Shown here piece by piece: positions 17,371 to 26,412 of a stretch of 64,000 bases of DNA; position 1 is the first letter of the stretch, and each line of letters begins with the position of its first letter. The stretch lies in the NCBI GenBank assembly GCA_023427985.1, contig JAEYZM010000026.1, positions 1-64,000 on the forward strand, written 5' to 3'. Source of the stretch: Bacteroidota bacterium (GTDB taxonomy: Bacteria > Bacteroidota > Bacteroidia > Sphingobacteriales > Sphingobacteriaceae). The position numbers and the translations under genes are program-made. The notes under the pieces are model-generated. The model was not told where the DNA came from and did no database searches. It saw only the letters and a list, made by a program, of their open reading frames with translations.

Positions 17371-19476
17371 TTATTTATTGTAAAACGCATTCTTTCCTGC
17401 GTCTAAGAATTTAATATACGCTGGAATATCTTCGTTGTATCCATAAGGAGTATTCAATGGGTTACCATCGGCATCAGTAACAACATATAAAGGCTGAGCA
17501 TTACTGTTGAATTTCGATACTTGTAAATCCACATTTCTATTACCTAATGTTTTTACTTTTTTACCAGTATATTTCGATACGTATTTTTGATCTTCAGGCA
17601 ATTCCGTTCTATCGTCCACGTATAAAGAAATCACAACGAAATCATTTTTTAATCGATTCAACACTTCTGGATCTGGCCAAACAGCATTCTCCATTTTTCT
17701 GCAATTGGTGCAGCTATGCCCAGTAAAATCAAGGAACACAGGCTTACCAACTTTTTTTGCATAAGCCATACCTTCTTCGTAATCAAAGAATGCATCAATG
17801 CCCAACGGTGCATGCAAACGGTCTGCGTATTTTTTATTGGTATGTGTTTCTGTGCCTGCAGCTATTCCACTCATGGCTGCAAATTGTGGTGAGTATAAAT
17901 CGAAATCTTGAGTACCCTGATGTGGTAAGAATCCACTCACTGCCTTCAATGGTGCGCCCCATAATCCGGGTACGAGATACATCGAGAAACTTAAAGAAAG
18001 TATTGCTAAAAACAACCGCGTTACGGAAACATGTTTTACATCTGAGTCGTGATTGAATTTTAGTTTACCTAATAAATACATTCCCAATAAAGCAAAGATG
18101 ATAATCCATAATACAATGAATACTTCTCTGTCTAGAATGCCCCAGTGGTAAGCCATATCGGCGTTCGACAAGAATTTCAATGCGAAAGCCAATTCAATAA
18201 ATCCTAAAACTACTTTCACTGAATTTAACCAACCGCCAGATTTTGGCATCGAGTTCAACCAGCTTGGGAAGATTGCAAATAATGTAAATGGTAATGCTAA
18301 GGATAATGAAAAACCTAACATGCCCATGAATGGCCCCATGTACTCGCCTTTGTTTGCAGCGTCTACGAGCAATGTGCCAATTAATGGTCCGGTGCAAGAG
18401 AACGATGCGATGGCTAATACCACGGCCATAAAAAATATTCCAACGAGTCCGCCTTTGTCGGCTTTCTGATCGGCCTTTGTTGACCAAGAGCTTGGTAATG
18501 TAATTTCAAATGCACCGAAAAACGATGCAGCGAAAATCACTAAGACTGCGAAGAAAATTAAATTAAAAATAGCATCGCTCGATAATTCGTTTAGTGCGCT
18601 CGCACCTAACAAAATGGTAATGCCTAAGCCAAGTCCAACGTAAATAACTACGATCGACAATCCATACAACAATGCATTGCGAATTCCAATGGCACGCGTC
18701 TTACTTTGCTTCGTGAAGAAACTTACTGTCAGCGGAATCATCGGGAAAATACAAGGCATTAATAAAGCTACAAATCCGAATAAAAATCCTTGTATGAAAA
18801 TATACCAGATGGAACTTTCTTCTTTTTTATTATCCAATTCCGTTAACTGCGCAGAACCTGCAGCCGCATTAGCACTGCTATCTGTCGCAACAATTACCGA
18901 TGAATCTTTTTGATCGTTCGGAACTGCTGTAACTTGCATATCCGATTCGGCATTTTCTTTTTCTGCCGATGCATTGCTTTCTGTTGATGTACTGCTTTTT
19001 TCTACATTCGTACTCGCAGCAACTCCTTTGATGTTAAAACTAAATTCCACTTCTTCTGGTGGTAAGCATTGCTTATCGTCGCAAACCATAAACTCCAATG
19101 CACCTGTGATTTTAAAATCTTTTGCTGAGCTTACTTTTATTTTTTGTTTGAAGGTTGCCGATTTTTCAAACCATGCCACATTCATTCCGAAAATCTCATC
19201 AAATATCGGTTTTGCTTTAGGCGTTTCAGTAACACCTGCAACTAAAGTGTAATCACCAGATTTGTCGAATCGAAAACTAGTTGGCACTGGGCCACCTTCT
19301 CCAATAAACTGAGAATACAAATGCCAGCCTTTGTCAATGCTAGCTTTGATAACTAGTGTTGCTTCTGCAGTACCATTGTTCTCTACACTATACGACCATT
19401 TAACTGGATTTTGAATTTGAGCGAAAACGCCAAAACTAAGGATGCTAAAAATTAGCGCTAAAATTATTTTTTTCAT
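17371..19476 (-). CDS. dsbD: Thiol:disulfide interchange protein DsbD
   Basis: DsbD carries electrons from cytoplasmic thioredoxin across the inner membrane to periplasmic thiol proteins. It has a signal peptide (to about residue 19) and an N-terminal DsbD-alpha-like domain with VCDDKQCLPPEEVEF. A low-complexity Ser/Asn/Ala-rich linker follows, then an eight-helix membrane domain with the redox cysteines in MPCIFPMIPLT and SFSCTGPLIG. The C-terminal thioredoxin-like domain has FTGHSCTNCRKME (C589, C592). Length (701 aa) is typical of Bacteroidota DsbD. The TAAATTTG box at 19502-19509 is its likely promoter. Confidence 0.94.
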   Translation of the reverse strand: MKKIILALIFSILSFGVFAQIQNPVKWSYSVENNGTAEATLVIKASIDKGWHLYSQFIGEGGPVPTSFRFDKSGDYTLVAGVTETPKAKPIFDEIFGMNVAWFEKSATFKQKIKVSSAKDFKITGALEFMVCDDKQCLPPEEVEFSFNIKGVAASTNVEKSSTSTESNASAEKENAESDMQVTAVPNDQKDSSVIVATDSSANAAAGSAQLTELDNKKEESSIWYIFIQGFLFGFVALLMPCIFPMIPLTVSFFTKQSKTRAIGIRNALLYGLSIVVIYVGLGLGITILLGASALNELSSDAIFNLIFFAVLVIFAASFFGAFEITLPSSWSTKADQKADKGGLVGIFFMAVVLAIASFSCTGPLIGTLLVDAANKGEYMGPFMGMLGFSLSLALPFTLFAIFPSWLNSMPKSGGWLNSVKVVLGFIELAFALKFLSNADMAYHWGILDREVFIVLWIIIFALLGMYLLGKLKFNHDSDVKHVSVTRLFLAILSLSFSMYLVPGLWGAPLKAVSGFLPHQGTQDFDLYSPQFAAMSGIAAGTETHTNKKYADRLHAPLGIDAFFDYEEGMAYAKKVGKPVFLDFTGHSCTNCRKMENAVWPDPEVLNRLKNDFVVISLYVDDRTELPEDQKYVSKYTGKKVKTLGNRNVDLQVSKFNSNAQPLYVVTDADGNPLNTPYGYNEDIPAYIKFLDAGKNAFYNK

Positions 19477-19501
19477 TCTATCTTTTACCTCAAGGGAATT
19501 T

Positions 19502-19509
19502 CAAATTTA
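19502..19509 (-). promoter_or_regulatory. Promoter -7 box of dsbD (TAAATTTG)
   Basis: A minus-strand TAAATTTG match lies 25 bases upstream of the dsbD ATG. Confidence 0.4.
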
Positions 19510-19515
19510 TCAATT

Positions 19516-20271
19516 TTAATCAATTATGTATTCTATTTCTTTGAAGTCAAAGTATCTCGTGGTACCATCGACATTCAAACACAATCTTCCATATGCATCT
19601 ATACCTTCAATTCTACCAATGGTTTTACCTTCAGACGTTTTGAATTCTTTTTGCTGACCGTAGTACAACATTTTCTGCAGAAAACGCTCTTGTAAGTATT
19701 CAAATTTTTGAGCTTTAACAATTAAATAATAGTACTCAATATAACTCAGCAAATGCGGCAAAAGTGTATCTAAAGAATAATTAATCTGCGTAATTTGTTT
19801 TAAGGAAACCGGATTAGGAGCCGAACTCTTGAAATTAGTTTGGTTGATATTTATGCCGATGCCGATGATCGAATGTTTGATTTTCTCGCCCAATAAGCTG
19901 TTTTCGATTAAGATCCCTGCAATTTTTTTGTCTTTGTAATAGATGTCGTTGGGCCATTTTACAAGGAAATCCCGTTCCGCATATTTTTCCAGAAAATCAC
20001 AAATCCCCAAGCATACCGCAATGGATAGAAAATATTGTTTGTCGATGTTCAGGAAATCGGGCATGTATAGGATGCTAAAAGTTAGGTTCTGATGAGGCTC
20101 AGATTCCCAAAAGTTCCCGATTTGACCTCTACCGTGAGTTTGCTCGTCTGCCATAATAACAGAACCATTGGGCAATGGCGTGGATTTTGACAACAATTCT
20201 TGTATATAGCTGTTTGTAGAAGAAATACGTTCTATATGAATTAAATTTTTTCCTGTGAATTGTGCAGACAT
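19516..20271 (-). CDS. birA: Biotin--[acetyl-CoA-carboxylase] ligase (monofunctional BirA)
   Basis: BirA activates biotin as biotinyl-AMP and attaches it to the biotin carboxyl carrier protein. SSTNS (17-21), the biotin-binding loop GRGQ (47-50), KWPND (105-109) and the catalytic-Lys segment KIAGILIE (K116) are all present. The C-terminal SH3-like domain has GRIEGIDAYGRLCL. There is no N-terminal helix-turn-helix, so it should not repress biotin genes. Length is 251 aa. It is divergent from rsfS. Confidence 0.94.
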   Translation of the reverse strand: MSAQFTGKNLIHIERISSTNSYIQELLSKSTPLPNGSVIMADEQTHGRGQIGNFWESEPHQNLTFSILYMPDFLNIDKQYFLSIAVCLGICDFLEKYAERDFLVKWPNDIYYKDKKIAGILIENSLLGEKIKHSIIGIGININQTNFKSSAPNPVSLKQITQINYSLDTLLPHLLSYIEYYYLIVKAQKFEYLQERFLQKMLYYGQQKEFKTSEGKTIGRIEGIDAYGRLCLNVDGTTRYFDFKEIEYIID

Positions 20272-20324
20272 GCTGATTAATGTAAGGTTTAAATTTTTAT
20301 TTTTGTGTAAATTAATTGCTTTTA

Positions 20325-20717
20325 ATGCTTAGAAACAAACAGCTAGAAGAAACAACTCAACATTCAGACGAATCGAAGAGAATTACAGAAGTTATTGTGC
20401 ATGGGATTCAAGAAAAGAAGGGCAAAGATATCGTGAGCCTCGATTTAAGAAATATCAGCAGTTCTGTCAGTGATTATTTTGTGGTTTGTCATGCCGACTC
20501 ATCGACCCAAGTAAAGGCTATTGCCGATTCGGTGGAAGATGAAATGTTTAAGGCTTTTCAAGAAGAGCCTTGGCATAAGGAAGGTTTTCAAAATTCAGAA
20601 TGGATATTACTGGATTTTGTAAGTGTAGTGGTGCATATTTTTAAAACAGAAAAAAGAGAGTTTTATGGAGTAGAAGACTTGTGGGGCGATGCAGAAGTAA
20701 CCCGATACGAGTCTTAA
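20325..20717 (+). CDS. rsfS: Ribosome silencing factor RsfS
   Basis: RsfS binds ribosomal protein uL14 and blocks joining of the subunits under starvation. This 130-aa protein has the full family core: VSLDLRNISSSVSDYFVVCHADSSTQVKAIADS in sequence, the WHKEGF segment, WILLDFVSVVVHIF and the C-terminal REFYGVEDLWGDA. The ATG at 20325 is used rather than the TTG three codons upstream. It is followed after 18 bases by ftsH; the rsfS-ftsH order is common in Bacteroidota. Confidence 0.95.
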   Translation: MLRNKQLEETTQHSDESKRITEVIVHGIQEKKGKDIVSLDLRNISSSVSDYFVVCHADSSTQVKAIADSVEDEMFKAFQEEPWHKEGFQNSEWILLDFVSVVVHIFKTEKREFYGVEDLWGDAEVTRYES

Positions 20718-20735
20718 CAATTGTAAAAGAAGAAC

Positions 20736-22877
20736 ATGGAAGATAATAAAAAACAAAAAAGGAACTTACCTAAGCCTCCTAAATTTAATTTCTATTGGAT
20801 ATACGGGATATTAGCAGTGGGCTTAATCTTATTCCAATTTATGTACTCGGGCAATTCGGCTATGCCGGTGAGTTTCCAACGTTTCACCAATGAGATGTTG
20901 TTGAGTCACGATGTAGAGAAATTGATTGGATACCAAGAAGGTAATATTTATAAGATTGAAGTTTACATTCAAAAAGACAAACTCTCTAACGAGAAATATA
21001 AAGACATTAATACGAATCAATTCTTATCGGGTTCGGGGCCACATTATTATTTTACTGAAGCAGCAAGTTCTGTGAGTGATTTAAAAGCTCAGTTGAGAGA
21101 TTTGCAAAAAGGATTTCCACCGAATGAGCAAATTGCGATTCAATTTATAGAACGTTCAAACTGGGGCCGCGATTTCTTGTTAACATGGATATTGCCTTTA
21201 GCGATTATGATTGCAGTTTGGATATTTATTATGCGTAGAATTTCTGGTGGTGGAAATGGTCCGGGTGGACAGATCTTCAACATCGGTAAATCGCGTGCAA
21301 CATTATTCGATAAAGAGTCGCAGGTGACTATTACCTTCAACGATGTAGCTGGATTAGAAGAAGCGAAACAAGAAGTAATGGAAGTGGTAGATTTCCTTAA
21401 AAACCCTAAGAAATATACCGCATTGGGTGGTAAAATTCCGAAAGGTGTTTTACTAGTAGGTTCGCCAGGTACAGGTAAAACATTATTGGCGAAAGCAGTT
21501 GCTGGAGAAGCACAAGTACCATTCTTCTCCTTATCGGGTTCTGATTTCGTAGAGATGTTTGTGGGAGTTGGTGCATCGAGGGTAAGAGATTTATTTAAAC
21601 AAGCAAAAGAGAAAGCGCCTTGTATAATTTTCATCGACGAGATTGATGCAGTAGGTAGAGCGAGAGGGAAGAATCAAATCATGGGTGGAAACGATGAGCG
21701 TGAAAATACTTTGAATCAATTATTGGTGGAGATGGATGGTTTCGGAACGGACTCGGGAGTAATCATTATGGCTGCAACAAACAGACCAGATGTATTGGAT
21801 CCTGCATTGTTACGTCCGGGCAGATTCGACAGACAAATTGCAATTGATAAACCAGACTTGAAAGGTAGAGAACAAATTTTCAAAGTGCATTTGAAACCTT
21901 TGAAGCTTGCACCAGAAGTTGAGACTAAAAAATTAGCAGCACAAACACCAGGTTTTGCAGGTGCAGAAATTGCAAACGTTTGTAACGAGGCAGCATTGAT
22001 TGCAGCACGTAGAAACAAAACACAAATTGATATGCAAGATTTTCAAGATGCGATTGATCGTGTGATCGGTGGTCTTGAAAAGAAAAATAAAATCATTTCA
22101 CCAGAAGAGAAAAAGATTGTTGCTTACCACGAAGCCGGACACGCTATTGCAGGTTGGTTCTTGGAATATGCAGATCCATTGGTGAAAGTTTCCATTGTGC
22201 CAAGAGGTATTGCTGCATTGGGTTATGCGCAGTACTTACCTAAAGAACAATACTTGTATACGACCGAGCAATTGATTGATAGTATGAAAATGACATTGGG
22301 CGGTAGAGCATCGGAAGAAATCGTATTTGGAAAAATTTCTACTGGCGCGCAAAACGATTTGGAGAGAATCACCAAATTAGCATACGCCATGGTAACCATG
22401 TACGGTATGAATAAAAATGTAGGTAACGTATCGTTCAATGATCCACAAGGTGAGTACGGATTTGGTAAACCTTATTCCGATAAAACAGCGGAGTTGATCG
22501 ACTTAGAAGTTAGAAATTTAATTGGCGATATTTACGAACAAACAAAAGCCTTATTAACAAAACACAGAGAAGGTTTAGAAAAAATTGCACAAGCATTATT
22601 GCAAAAAGAAATCATTTTCCAAACGGACTTAGAAGAGTTATTAGGTAAACGTCCTTTCGACACACGTACAACCTACGATGAGTTTGTAAACGGTAGCGAA
22701 GAAACAGTTTTAGAGAATGCCGATGTAGTGAATAACAATAGCATTCCTACTCCTGAAACGAATGGAGTAGCTAAGGAAGCGATTGAAAATAAAACAGAAG
22801 GTGCACCTTTGGAAATTGTGAATGCAGAAGACGTAGAGCTGAAGCGAACAGAAGATACGAAAGAAGAAAACATATAA
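20736..22877 (+). CDS. ftsH: ATP-dependent zinc metalloprotease FtsH
   Basis: FtsH is a membrane-anchored AAA+ protease that degrades unassembled membrane proteins and regulatory proteins. Two TM helices (about 20-36 and 145-165) flank a periplasmic domain. The AAA+ core has Walker A GSPGTGKT at 242-249, Walker B CIIFIDEIDAVG and the second region of homology AATNRPDVLDPALLRPGRFDRQ. The zinc site HEAGH is at 465-469. An acidic, Thr/Glu-rich C-terminal tail of about 60 residues is probably disordered. Length is 713 aa. It ends before a hairpin terminator. Confidence 0.97.
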   Translation: MEDNKKQKRNLPKPPKFNFYWIYGILAVGLILFQFMYSGNSAMPVSFQRFTNEMLLSHDVEKLIGYQEGNIYKIEVYIQKDKLSNEKYKDINTNQFLSGSGPHYYFTEAASSVSDLKAQLRDLQKGFPPNEQIAIQFIERSNWGRDFLLTWILPLAIMIAVWIFIMRRISGGGNGPGGQIFNIGKSRATLFDKESQVTITFNDVAGLEEAKQEVMEVVDFLKNPKKYTALGGKIPKGVLLVGSPGTGKTLLAKAVAGEAQVPFFSLSGSDFVEMFVGVGASRVRDLFKQAKEKAPCIIFIDEIDAVGRARGKNQIMGGNDERENTLNQLLVEMDGFGTDSGVIIMAATNRPDVLDPALLRPGRFDRQIAIDKPDLKGREQIFKVHLKPLKLAPEVETKKLAAQTPGFAGAEIANVCNEAALIAARRNKTQIDMQDFQDAIDRVIGGLEKKNKIISPEEKKIVAYHEAGHAIAGWFLEYADPLVKVSIVPRGIAALGYAQYLPKEQYLYTTEQLIDSMKMTLGGRASEEIVFGKISTGAQNDLERITKLAYAMVTMYGMNKNVGNVSFNDPQGEYGFGKPYSDKTAELIDLEVRNLIGDIYEQTKALLTKHREGLEKIAQALLQKEIIFQTDLEELLGKRPFDTRTTYDEFVNGSEETVLENADVVNNNSIPTPETNGVAKEAIENKTEGAPLEIVNAEDVELKRTEDTKEENI

Positions 22878-22884
22878 GTTAGAT

Positions 22885-22914
22885 AAAGGACGCCTAAGCG
22901 TCCTTTGTTTTTTT
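22885..22914 (+). terminator. Rho-independent terminator of rsfS-ftsH
   Basis: AAAGGACGC (22885-22893), a CTAA loop and GCGTCCTTT (22898-22906) are followed by a T-rich run. Confidence 0.9.
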
Positions 22915-22917
22915 AAT

Positions 22918-22925
22918 TATATTTG
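22918..22925 (+). promoter_or_regulatory. Promoter -7 box of the LUD gene (TATATTTG)
   Basis: TATATTTG matches TAnnTTTG and ends 4 bases before the ATG at 22930; a leaderless transcript is predicted. It directly follows the ftsH terminator. Confidence 0.6.
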
Positions 22926-22929
22926 TTGT

Positions 22930-23568
22930 ATGCGAGAGGCCACCCCAAAAGAGCGAATGCTTAAATCGATTCGAAGAGCATTGATAGAAAAAACGGAAAA
23001 TCCTTATCCAAGGATCGACGAACATTCTGCCGTGTTGCATTATTCCGATGAAGAGATGTTGGAGATTCAATTCGCAGAAGAGTTTGCAAAAATCAATGGT
23101 AAATTTATTTTTTGCGAAAGTAAAGAGCATTGCTTAGAAGATTTGAAAGCATTGATTGAAAGTAATCAATGGACTAATATATATGCTTGGGAACATTCAT
23201 TACTCGAATGGCTGAATATACCCGGACTAAAAAAAGACGATGCCGATTTTTTGAATGCAAATGTTGGGATCACCACCTGCGAAGCTTTAGTAGCAAGAAC
23301 TGCAAGCATTTTAATTAGCAATGGCACAGAGGCAGGAAGAAGATTATCCATTTATCCGCATATACATATTGTGATTGCGTACACATCGCAATTGTACAAA
23401 GATATCAATCCAGCATTAGAGGCCATTACTAAAAAATACGATGGTAAATTACCAAGTATGATAAGTAATACTACTGGACCTAGCAGAACAGCAGATATTG
23501 AAAAGACCTTAGTTTTAGGTGCTCATGGACCTAGAGAAATTTATTTATTCTTAATCGATGAGCAATAA
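22930..23568 (+). CDS. LUD-domain protein (LutC/YkgG-like)
   Basis: A 212-aa LUD-domain protein. LutC-type proteins are parts of the LutABC lactate oxidation system, but stand-alone members have unproven roles. The N-terminus KERMLKSIRRAL and the C-terminal signature TGPSRTADIEKTLVLGAHGP with YLFLID are diagnostic, and the ADFLNANVGITTCEALVARTAS segment (in two parts) is typical of the family. No lutA or lutB is present. Its end overlaps lpxH by 11 bases. Confidence 0.88.
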   Translation: MREATPKERMLKSIRRALIEKTENPYPRIDEHSAVLHYSDEEMLEIQFAEEFAKINGKFIFCESKEHCLEDLKALIESNQWTNIYAWEHSLLEWLNIPGLKKDDADFLNANVGITTCEALVARTASILISNGTEAGRRLSIYPHIHIVIAYTSQLYKDINPALEAITKKYDGKLPSMISNTTGPSRTADIEKTLVLGAHGPREIYLFLIDEQ

Positions 23569-24310
23569 TCAGAAATCCATTTATTTCGCATCCGATTTCC
23601 ATTTGGGTGTGCCCGATGAAAAAAGTTCTAGAGAAAGAGAGCAAGCCGTAGTGAATTGGTTGAGTTCGATAGAACACGATGCGCAAGAAATTTATTTGGT
23701 AGGAGATCTTTTTGATTTCTGGTTTGAATATGCAAAGGTGATTCCCAAAGGTTTTGTTCGTTTGCAAGGAAAGATTGCAGAGTTAGTAGACAAAGGCATT
23801 CCAGTGATTTTTTTCACAGGCAATCACGATATGTGGATGTTCGATTATTTTGAGAAAGAGTTGGGAGTGAAGATATATCGCGATAATATTATTCGTGAAT
23901 ATTTTGGTAAGAAAATAATGATAGGCCATGGCGATGGATTGGGTCCGGGCGATTATTCGTATAAATTTTTAAAGAAAGTTTTTGCAAGTAAAATTTGTCA
24001 ATGGTTGTTTGCGCGCATACATCCGAATTTAGGAATGTGGATTGCCGATAAATGGTCGAGAAGCAGCAGGTTGGCAAACGATAGTAAGGAGCAATTTTTA
24101 GGTGAAGAAAACGAATGGTTAGCGATCTATTGCAAAGAGCAATTGCAAAAAGTGCATTACGATTTATTTGTATTTGGACATCGGCATTTACCATTAGATA
24201 TAAGATTAAGCGATACCTCACGTTATATCAATTTAGGAGAGTGGGTGCATCATAGAACCTATTTGAAACTCTCTGAACATGGAGCAGAATTAAAGAGTTT
24301 TCAATCATGA
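23558..24310 (+). CDS. lpxH: UDP-2,3-diacylglucosamine diphosphatase LpxH
   Basis: LpxH hydrolyses UDP-2,3-diacylglucosamine to lipid X, a lipid A precursor, as a metallophosphoesterase at the inner membrane face. The metal-binding motifs are in order: SDFHLG (D13, H15), VGDLFDFW (D50), GNHD (88-91), GHGDGLGPGD (H124) and a C-terminal FGHRHLP. The 250-aa length fits. It overlaps the genes before (11 bases) and after (4 bases), so the three are one operon. Confidence 0.93.
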   Translation: MSNNQKSIYFASDFHLGVPDEKSSREREQAVVNWLSSIEHDAQEIYLVGDLFDFWFEYAKVIPKGFVRLQGKIAELVDKGIPVIFFTGNHDMWMFDYFEKELGVKIYRDNIIREYFGKKIMIGHGDGLGPGDYSYKFLKKVFASKICQWLFARIHPNLGMWIADKWSRSSRLANDSKEQFLGEENEWLAIYCKEQLQKVHYDLFVFGHRHLPLDIRLSDTSRYINLGEWVHHRTYLKLSEHGAELKSFQS

Positions 24311-25086
24311 AGATAATTTATGCATTGGTATTCATCGGCCTAAGTCTTATGAATTCTACAATTGCACAAGATCAACTAATTGCTAAGGACGTATTGTTTT
24401 ACAAGGTAGACAAGTTGGGCAATGTGTACATCGTGGACAATCAGAATAATTTCACGAAGTATGAGCCGCAAGTTCCTCGGTATACGAAGTTTGCCGATTT
24501 AAAAGCGGGAAAGATTCATTCGATTGATGTTAGCAATCCACTGCGTGTGTTGGTGTATTATGCCGATCAGTTTATTGTGAAATTTTTGGATGTAAATTTA
24601 ACGGAGATTAGTTCTTTTAATTTGAAAGATTCGTATCCCGATGGTTGGATTCGATTGGCATGTGCTTCGAACAATAACGGTTTGTGGTTGTACGAAGAGT
24701 TGAATCGGAAATTAATAAAAGTGGGGGAGCAGTTGAATACACAATTGCAGACGGGCGATTTGTATTTGATTACACGTAAGCGATTGAATCCCTATTATAT
24801 GATAGAGTATTCGGATGAGTTGTATTTATGCGATCAGAAAAATGGGATTTTTGTATTCGATTTATTAGGAGGGTATAAGCGCACAATTCCGGTTTATGCG
24901 AGTGGCTTTATCAGTTTTAATAAAGATGCGGTTATTTACGATACCGATAAGTATTTGTTAAGCTATGCGCGATTGAGTACAGATACACTCATGAACTATA
25001 CAGGAATTAAGATGGCTCAAAAAGGGCTAGCTGGGTATTACTACCTGAGTTCCACAAACGATTTGTATTTCAAGAAGGATTTGTAA
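24307..25086 (+). CDS. Exported protein of unknown function, beta-propeller-like
   Basis: Not a family I recognise. A signal peptide (ending about STIAQ, residue 20) is followed by about 240 residues with repeating beta-strand patterns: KLGNVYIVDNQNNFTKY, SNPLRVLVYYADQFIVKFLD, NGLWLYEELNRKLIKV and ELYLCDQKNGIFVFDLLGGY. Such four-stranded repeats with terminal aromatics suggest a periplasmic beta-propeller. It starts inside the lpxH stop (4-base overlap), which ties its expression to lpxH. Confidence 0.65.
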   Translation: MKIIYALVFIGLSLMNSTIAQDQLIAKDVLFYKVDKLGNVYIVDNQNNFTKYEPQVPRYTKFADLKAGKIHSIDVSNPLRVLVYYADQFIVKFLDVNLTEISSFNLKDSYPDGWIRLACASNNNGLWLYEELNRKLIKVGEQLNTQLQTGDLYLITRKRLNPYYMIEYSDELYLCDQKNGIFVFDLLGGYKRTIPVYASGFISFNKDAVIYDTDKYLLSYARLSTDTLMNYTGIKMAQKGLAGYYYLSSTNDLYFKKDL

Positions 25087-25110
25087 GTCAATAAAATCGT
25101 TTATTTTCCT

Positions 25111-25118
25111 TATCTTTG
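25111..25118 (+). promoter_or_regulatory. Promoter -7 box of prfA (TATCTTTG)
   Basis: TATCTTTG matches TAnnTTTG, 26 bases before the prfA ATG. This leaves a short leader that contains the GGAGG and the small overlapping reading frame described separately. Confidence 0.55.
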
Positions 25119-25130
25119 CAGACTTTTAAT

Positions 25131-25135
25131 GGAGG
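25131..25135 (+). promoter_or_regulatory. Shine-Dalgarno-like GGAGG before prfA
   Basis: GGAGG lies 9 bases before the ATG at 25145. Strong Shine-Dalgarno sequences are rare in Bacteroidota and are not seen before the other genes checked here. It supports the 25145 start over the second ATG at 25154. Confidence 0.5.
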
Positions 25136-25144
25136 TAAATTGTC

Positions 25145-26224
25145 ATGAACGACATGTTGGAAAAGCTAGAAGCAATTAATAAACGCTACATCGAGGTTGA
25201 GAAGGAGCTTTCGAGTCCTGAAGCGATGAGCGATATGAAGCGCTTTGCACAATTGAATAAAGATTACAAGGAATTGGGAAATATTGTTGCTGAATACAAG
25301 ATATACAGTAACATTATGAGCAATATAGATGCGAACAAACAGATTTTAGCTACGGAGAAGGACGAGGAGTTTAGGGAGATGGCGAAATCGGAATTAGACG
25401 AATTATTGGTGCAGAAGGATAAGATTGAAGAGGAGATTCGAGTGATGTTAATTCCTAAAGATCCAGAAGATGCGCGTAATGCAATTTTAGAAATTCGTGC
25501 AGGAACAGGCGGCGATGAGGCGAGTTTATTTGCGGGCGATTTGTTCCGCATGTACCAAAGGTATTGCGAATTGAAAGGTTGGAAAACAGAGTTGGTGGAT
25601 TATACACCAGGGACAGCGGGTGGATATAAAGAGATTATTTTGAATGTGATTGGTGAGGATGTGTATGGAACTTTGAAGTATGAATCGGGTGTACACCGTG
25701 TGCAACGTGTGCCAGCTACAGAAACGCAGGGTAGAGTACATACATCGGCAGCATCGGTAGTAGTATTGCCAGAAGCAGATGAGTTCGACATCGATTTAAA
25801 GATGAATGATATTCGTAAAGATTTATTCTGCTCATCGGGTCCAGGCGGACAATCGGTAAACACTACCTATTCGGCAGTCCGACTAACGCATATCCCAACA
25901 GGGGTTGTGGCGCAATGTCAGGATGAAAAATCGCAGCAGAAGAATTACGAAAAAGCATTGGGAGTATTAAGATCACGTATTTACGAGATGGAGTTTGCAA
26001 AGCATATGGAAGAAGTTTCTAAGAAACGTAAGACCATGGTTTCTACGGGCGACAGGTCGGCGAAAATTAGAACGTATAACTTCCCACAAAGCAGATTAAC
26101 AGACCATAGAATTGGGTTAACAACACATAATTTACCGGCAGTTATGAACGGCGATATTAACGATATTATCAATGCCCTTCAGTTCGCAGAAAATGCGGAA
26201 AAAATGAAAGAAGGCACTGTATAA
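25145..26224 (+). CDS. prfA: Peptide chain release factor 1
   Basis: RF1 recognises UAA and UAG stop codons and triggers peptide release. The codon-recognition tripeptide PAT is in HRVQRVPATETQGRVHTSA (RF2 would have SPF), and the catalytic GGQ is at 234-236 within SSGPGGQSVNTTYSAVR. Length (359 aa) is typical. It has an upstream TATCTTTG promoter and an unusual GGAGG ribosome binding site, and is followed by the tRNA-Asp gene. Confidence 0.97.
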   Translation: MNDMLEKLEAINKRYIEVEKELSSPEAMSDMKRFAQLNKDYKELGNIVAEYKIYSNIMSNIDANKQILATEKDEEFREMAKSELDELLVQKDKIEEEIRVMLIPKDPEDARNAILEIRAGTGGDEASLFAGDLFRMYQRYCELKGWKTELVDYTPGTAGGYKEIILNVIGEDVYGTLKYESGVHRVQRVPATETQGRVHTSAASVVVLPEADEFDIDLKMNDIRKDLFCSSGPGGQSVNTTYSAVRLTHIPTGVVAQCQDEKSQQKNYEKALGVLRSRIYEMEFAKHMEEVSKKRKTMVSTGDRSAKIRTYNFPQSRLTDHRIGLTTHNLPAVMNGDINDIINALQFAENAEKMKEGTV

Positions 26225-26241
26225 TAACGAATTACATTTTT

Positions 26242-26274
26242 TTGTTGACAAATTACAAAAAGAACGTATATTTG
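26242..26274 (+). promoter_or_regulatory. Promoter of tRNA-Asp (TTG / TATATTTG)
   Basis: A TTGTTG at 26242-26247 is followed after 19 bases by TATATTTG at 26267-26274, a textbook Bacteroidota TTG-N19-TAnnTTTG promoter. Transcription would begin near 26280, leaving about 25 bases to trim from the tRNA 5' end. Confidence 0.75.
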
Positions 26275-26304
26275 CAGTCCCAAGAAACAATTGGGGATAA
26301 AAAC

Positions 26305-26378
26305 GGAGTGGTAGTTCAGCTGGTTAGAATGCCTGCCTGTCACGCAGGAGGTCGCGGGTTCGAGTCCCGTCCATTCCG
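26305..26378 (+). tRNA. tRNA-Asp (anticodon GTC)
   Basis: A complete cloverleaf is visible. The acceptor stem GGAGTGG pairs with CCATTCC with one G-T pair. The anticodon stem CCTGC/GCAGG holds the loop CTGTCAC with anticodon GTC at 26339-26341. The T arm is GCGGG-TTCGAGT-CCCGT, and the discriminator is G. The CCA end is not encoded and must be added by the CCA enzyme. Confidence 0.97.
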
Positions 26379-26379
26379 C

Positions 26380-26408
26380 AAAAGCCTTAGAGAAATCTAA
26401 GGCTTTTT
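26380..26408. terminator. Terminator between tRNA-Asp and the pterin dehydratase gene
   Basis: An AAAAGCCTTAGA/TCTAAGGCTTTT stem closes on a GAAA tetraloop and is followed by T residues. It begins 2 bases after the tRNA and can also serve the convergent gene. Confidence 0.85.
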
Positions 26409-26412
26409 GCAT

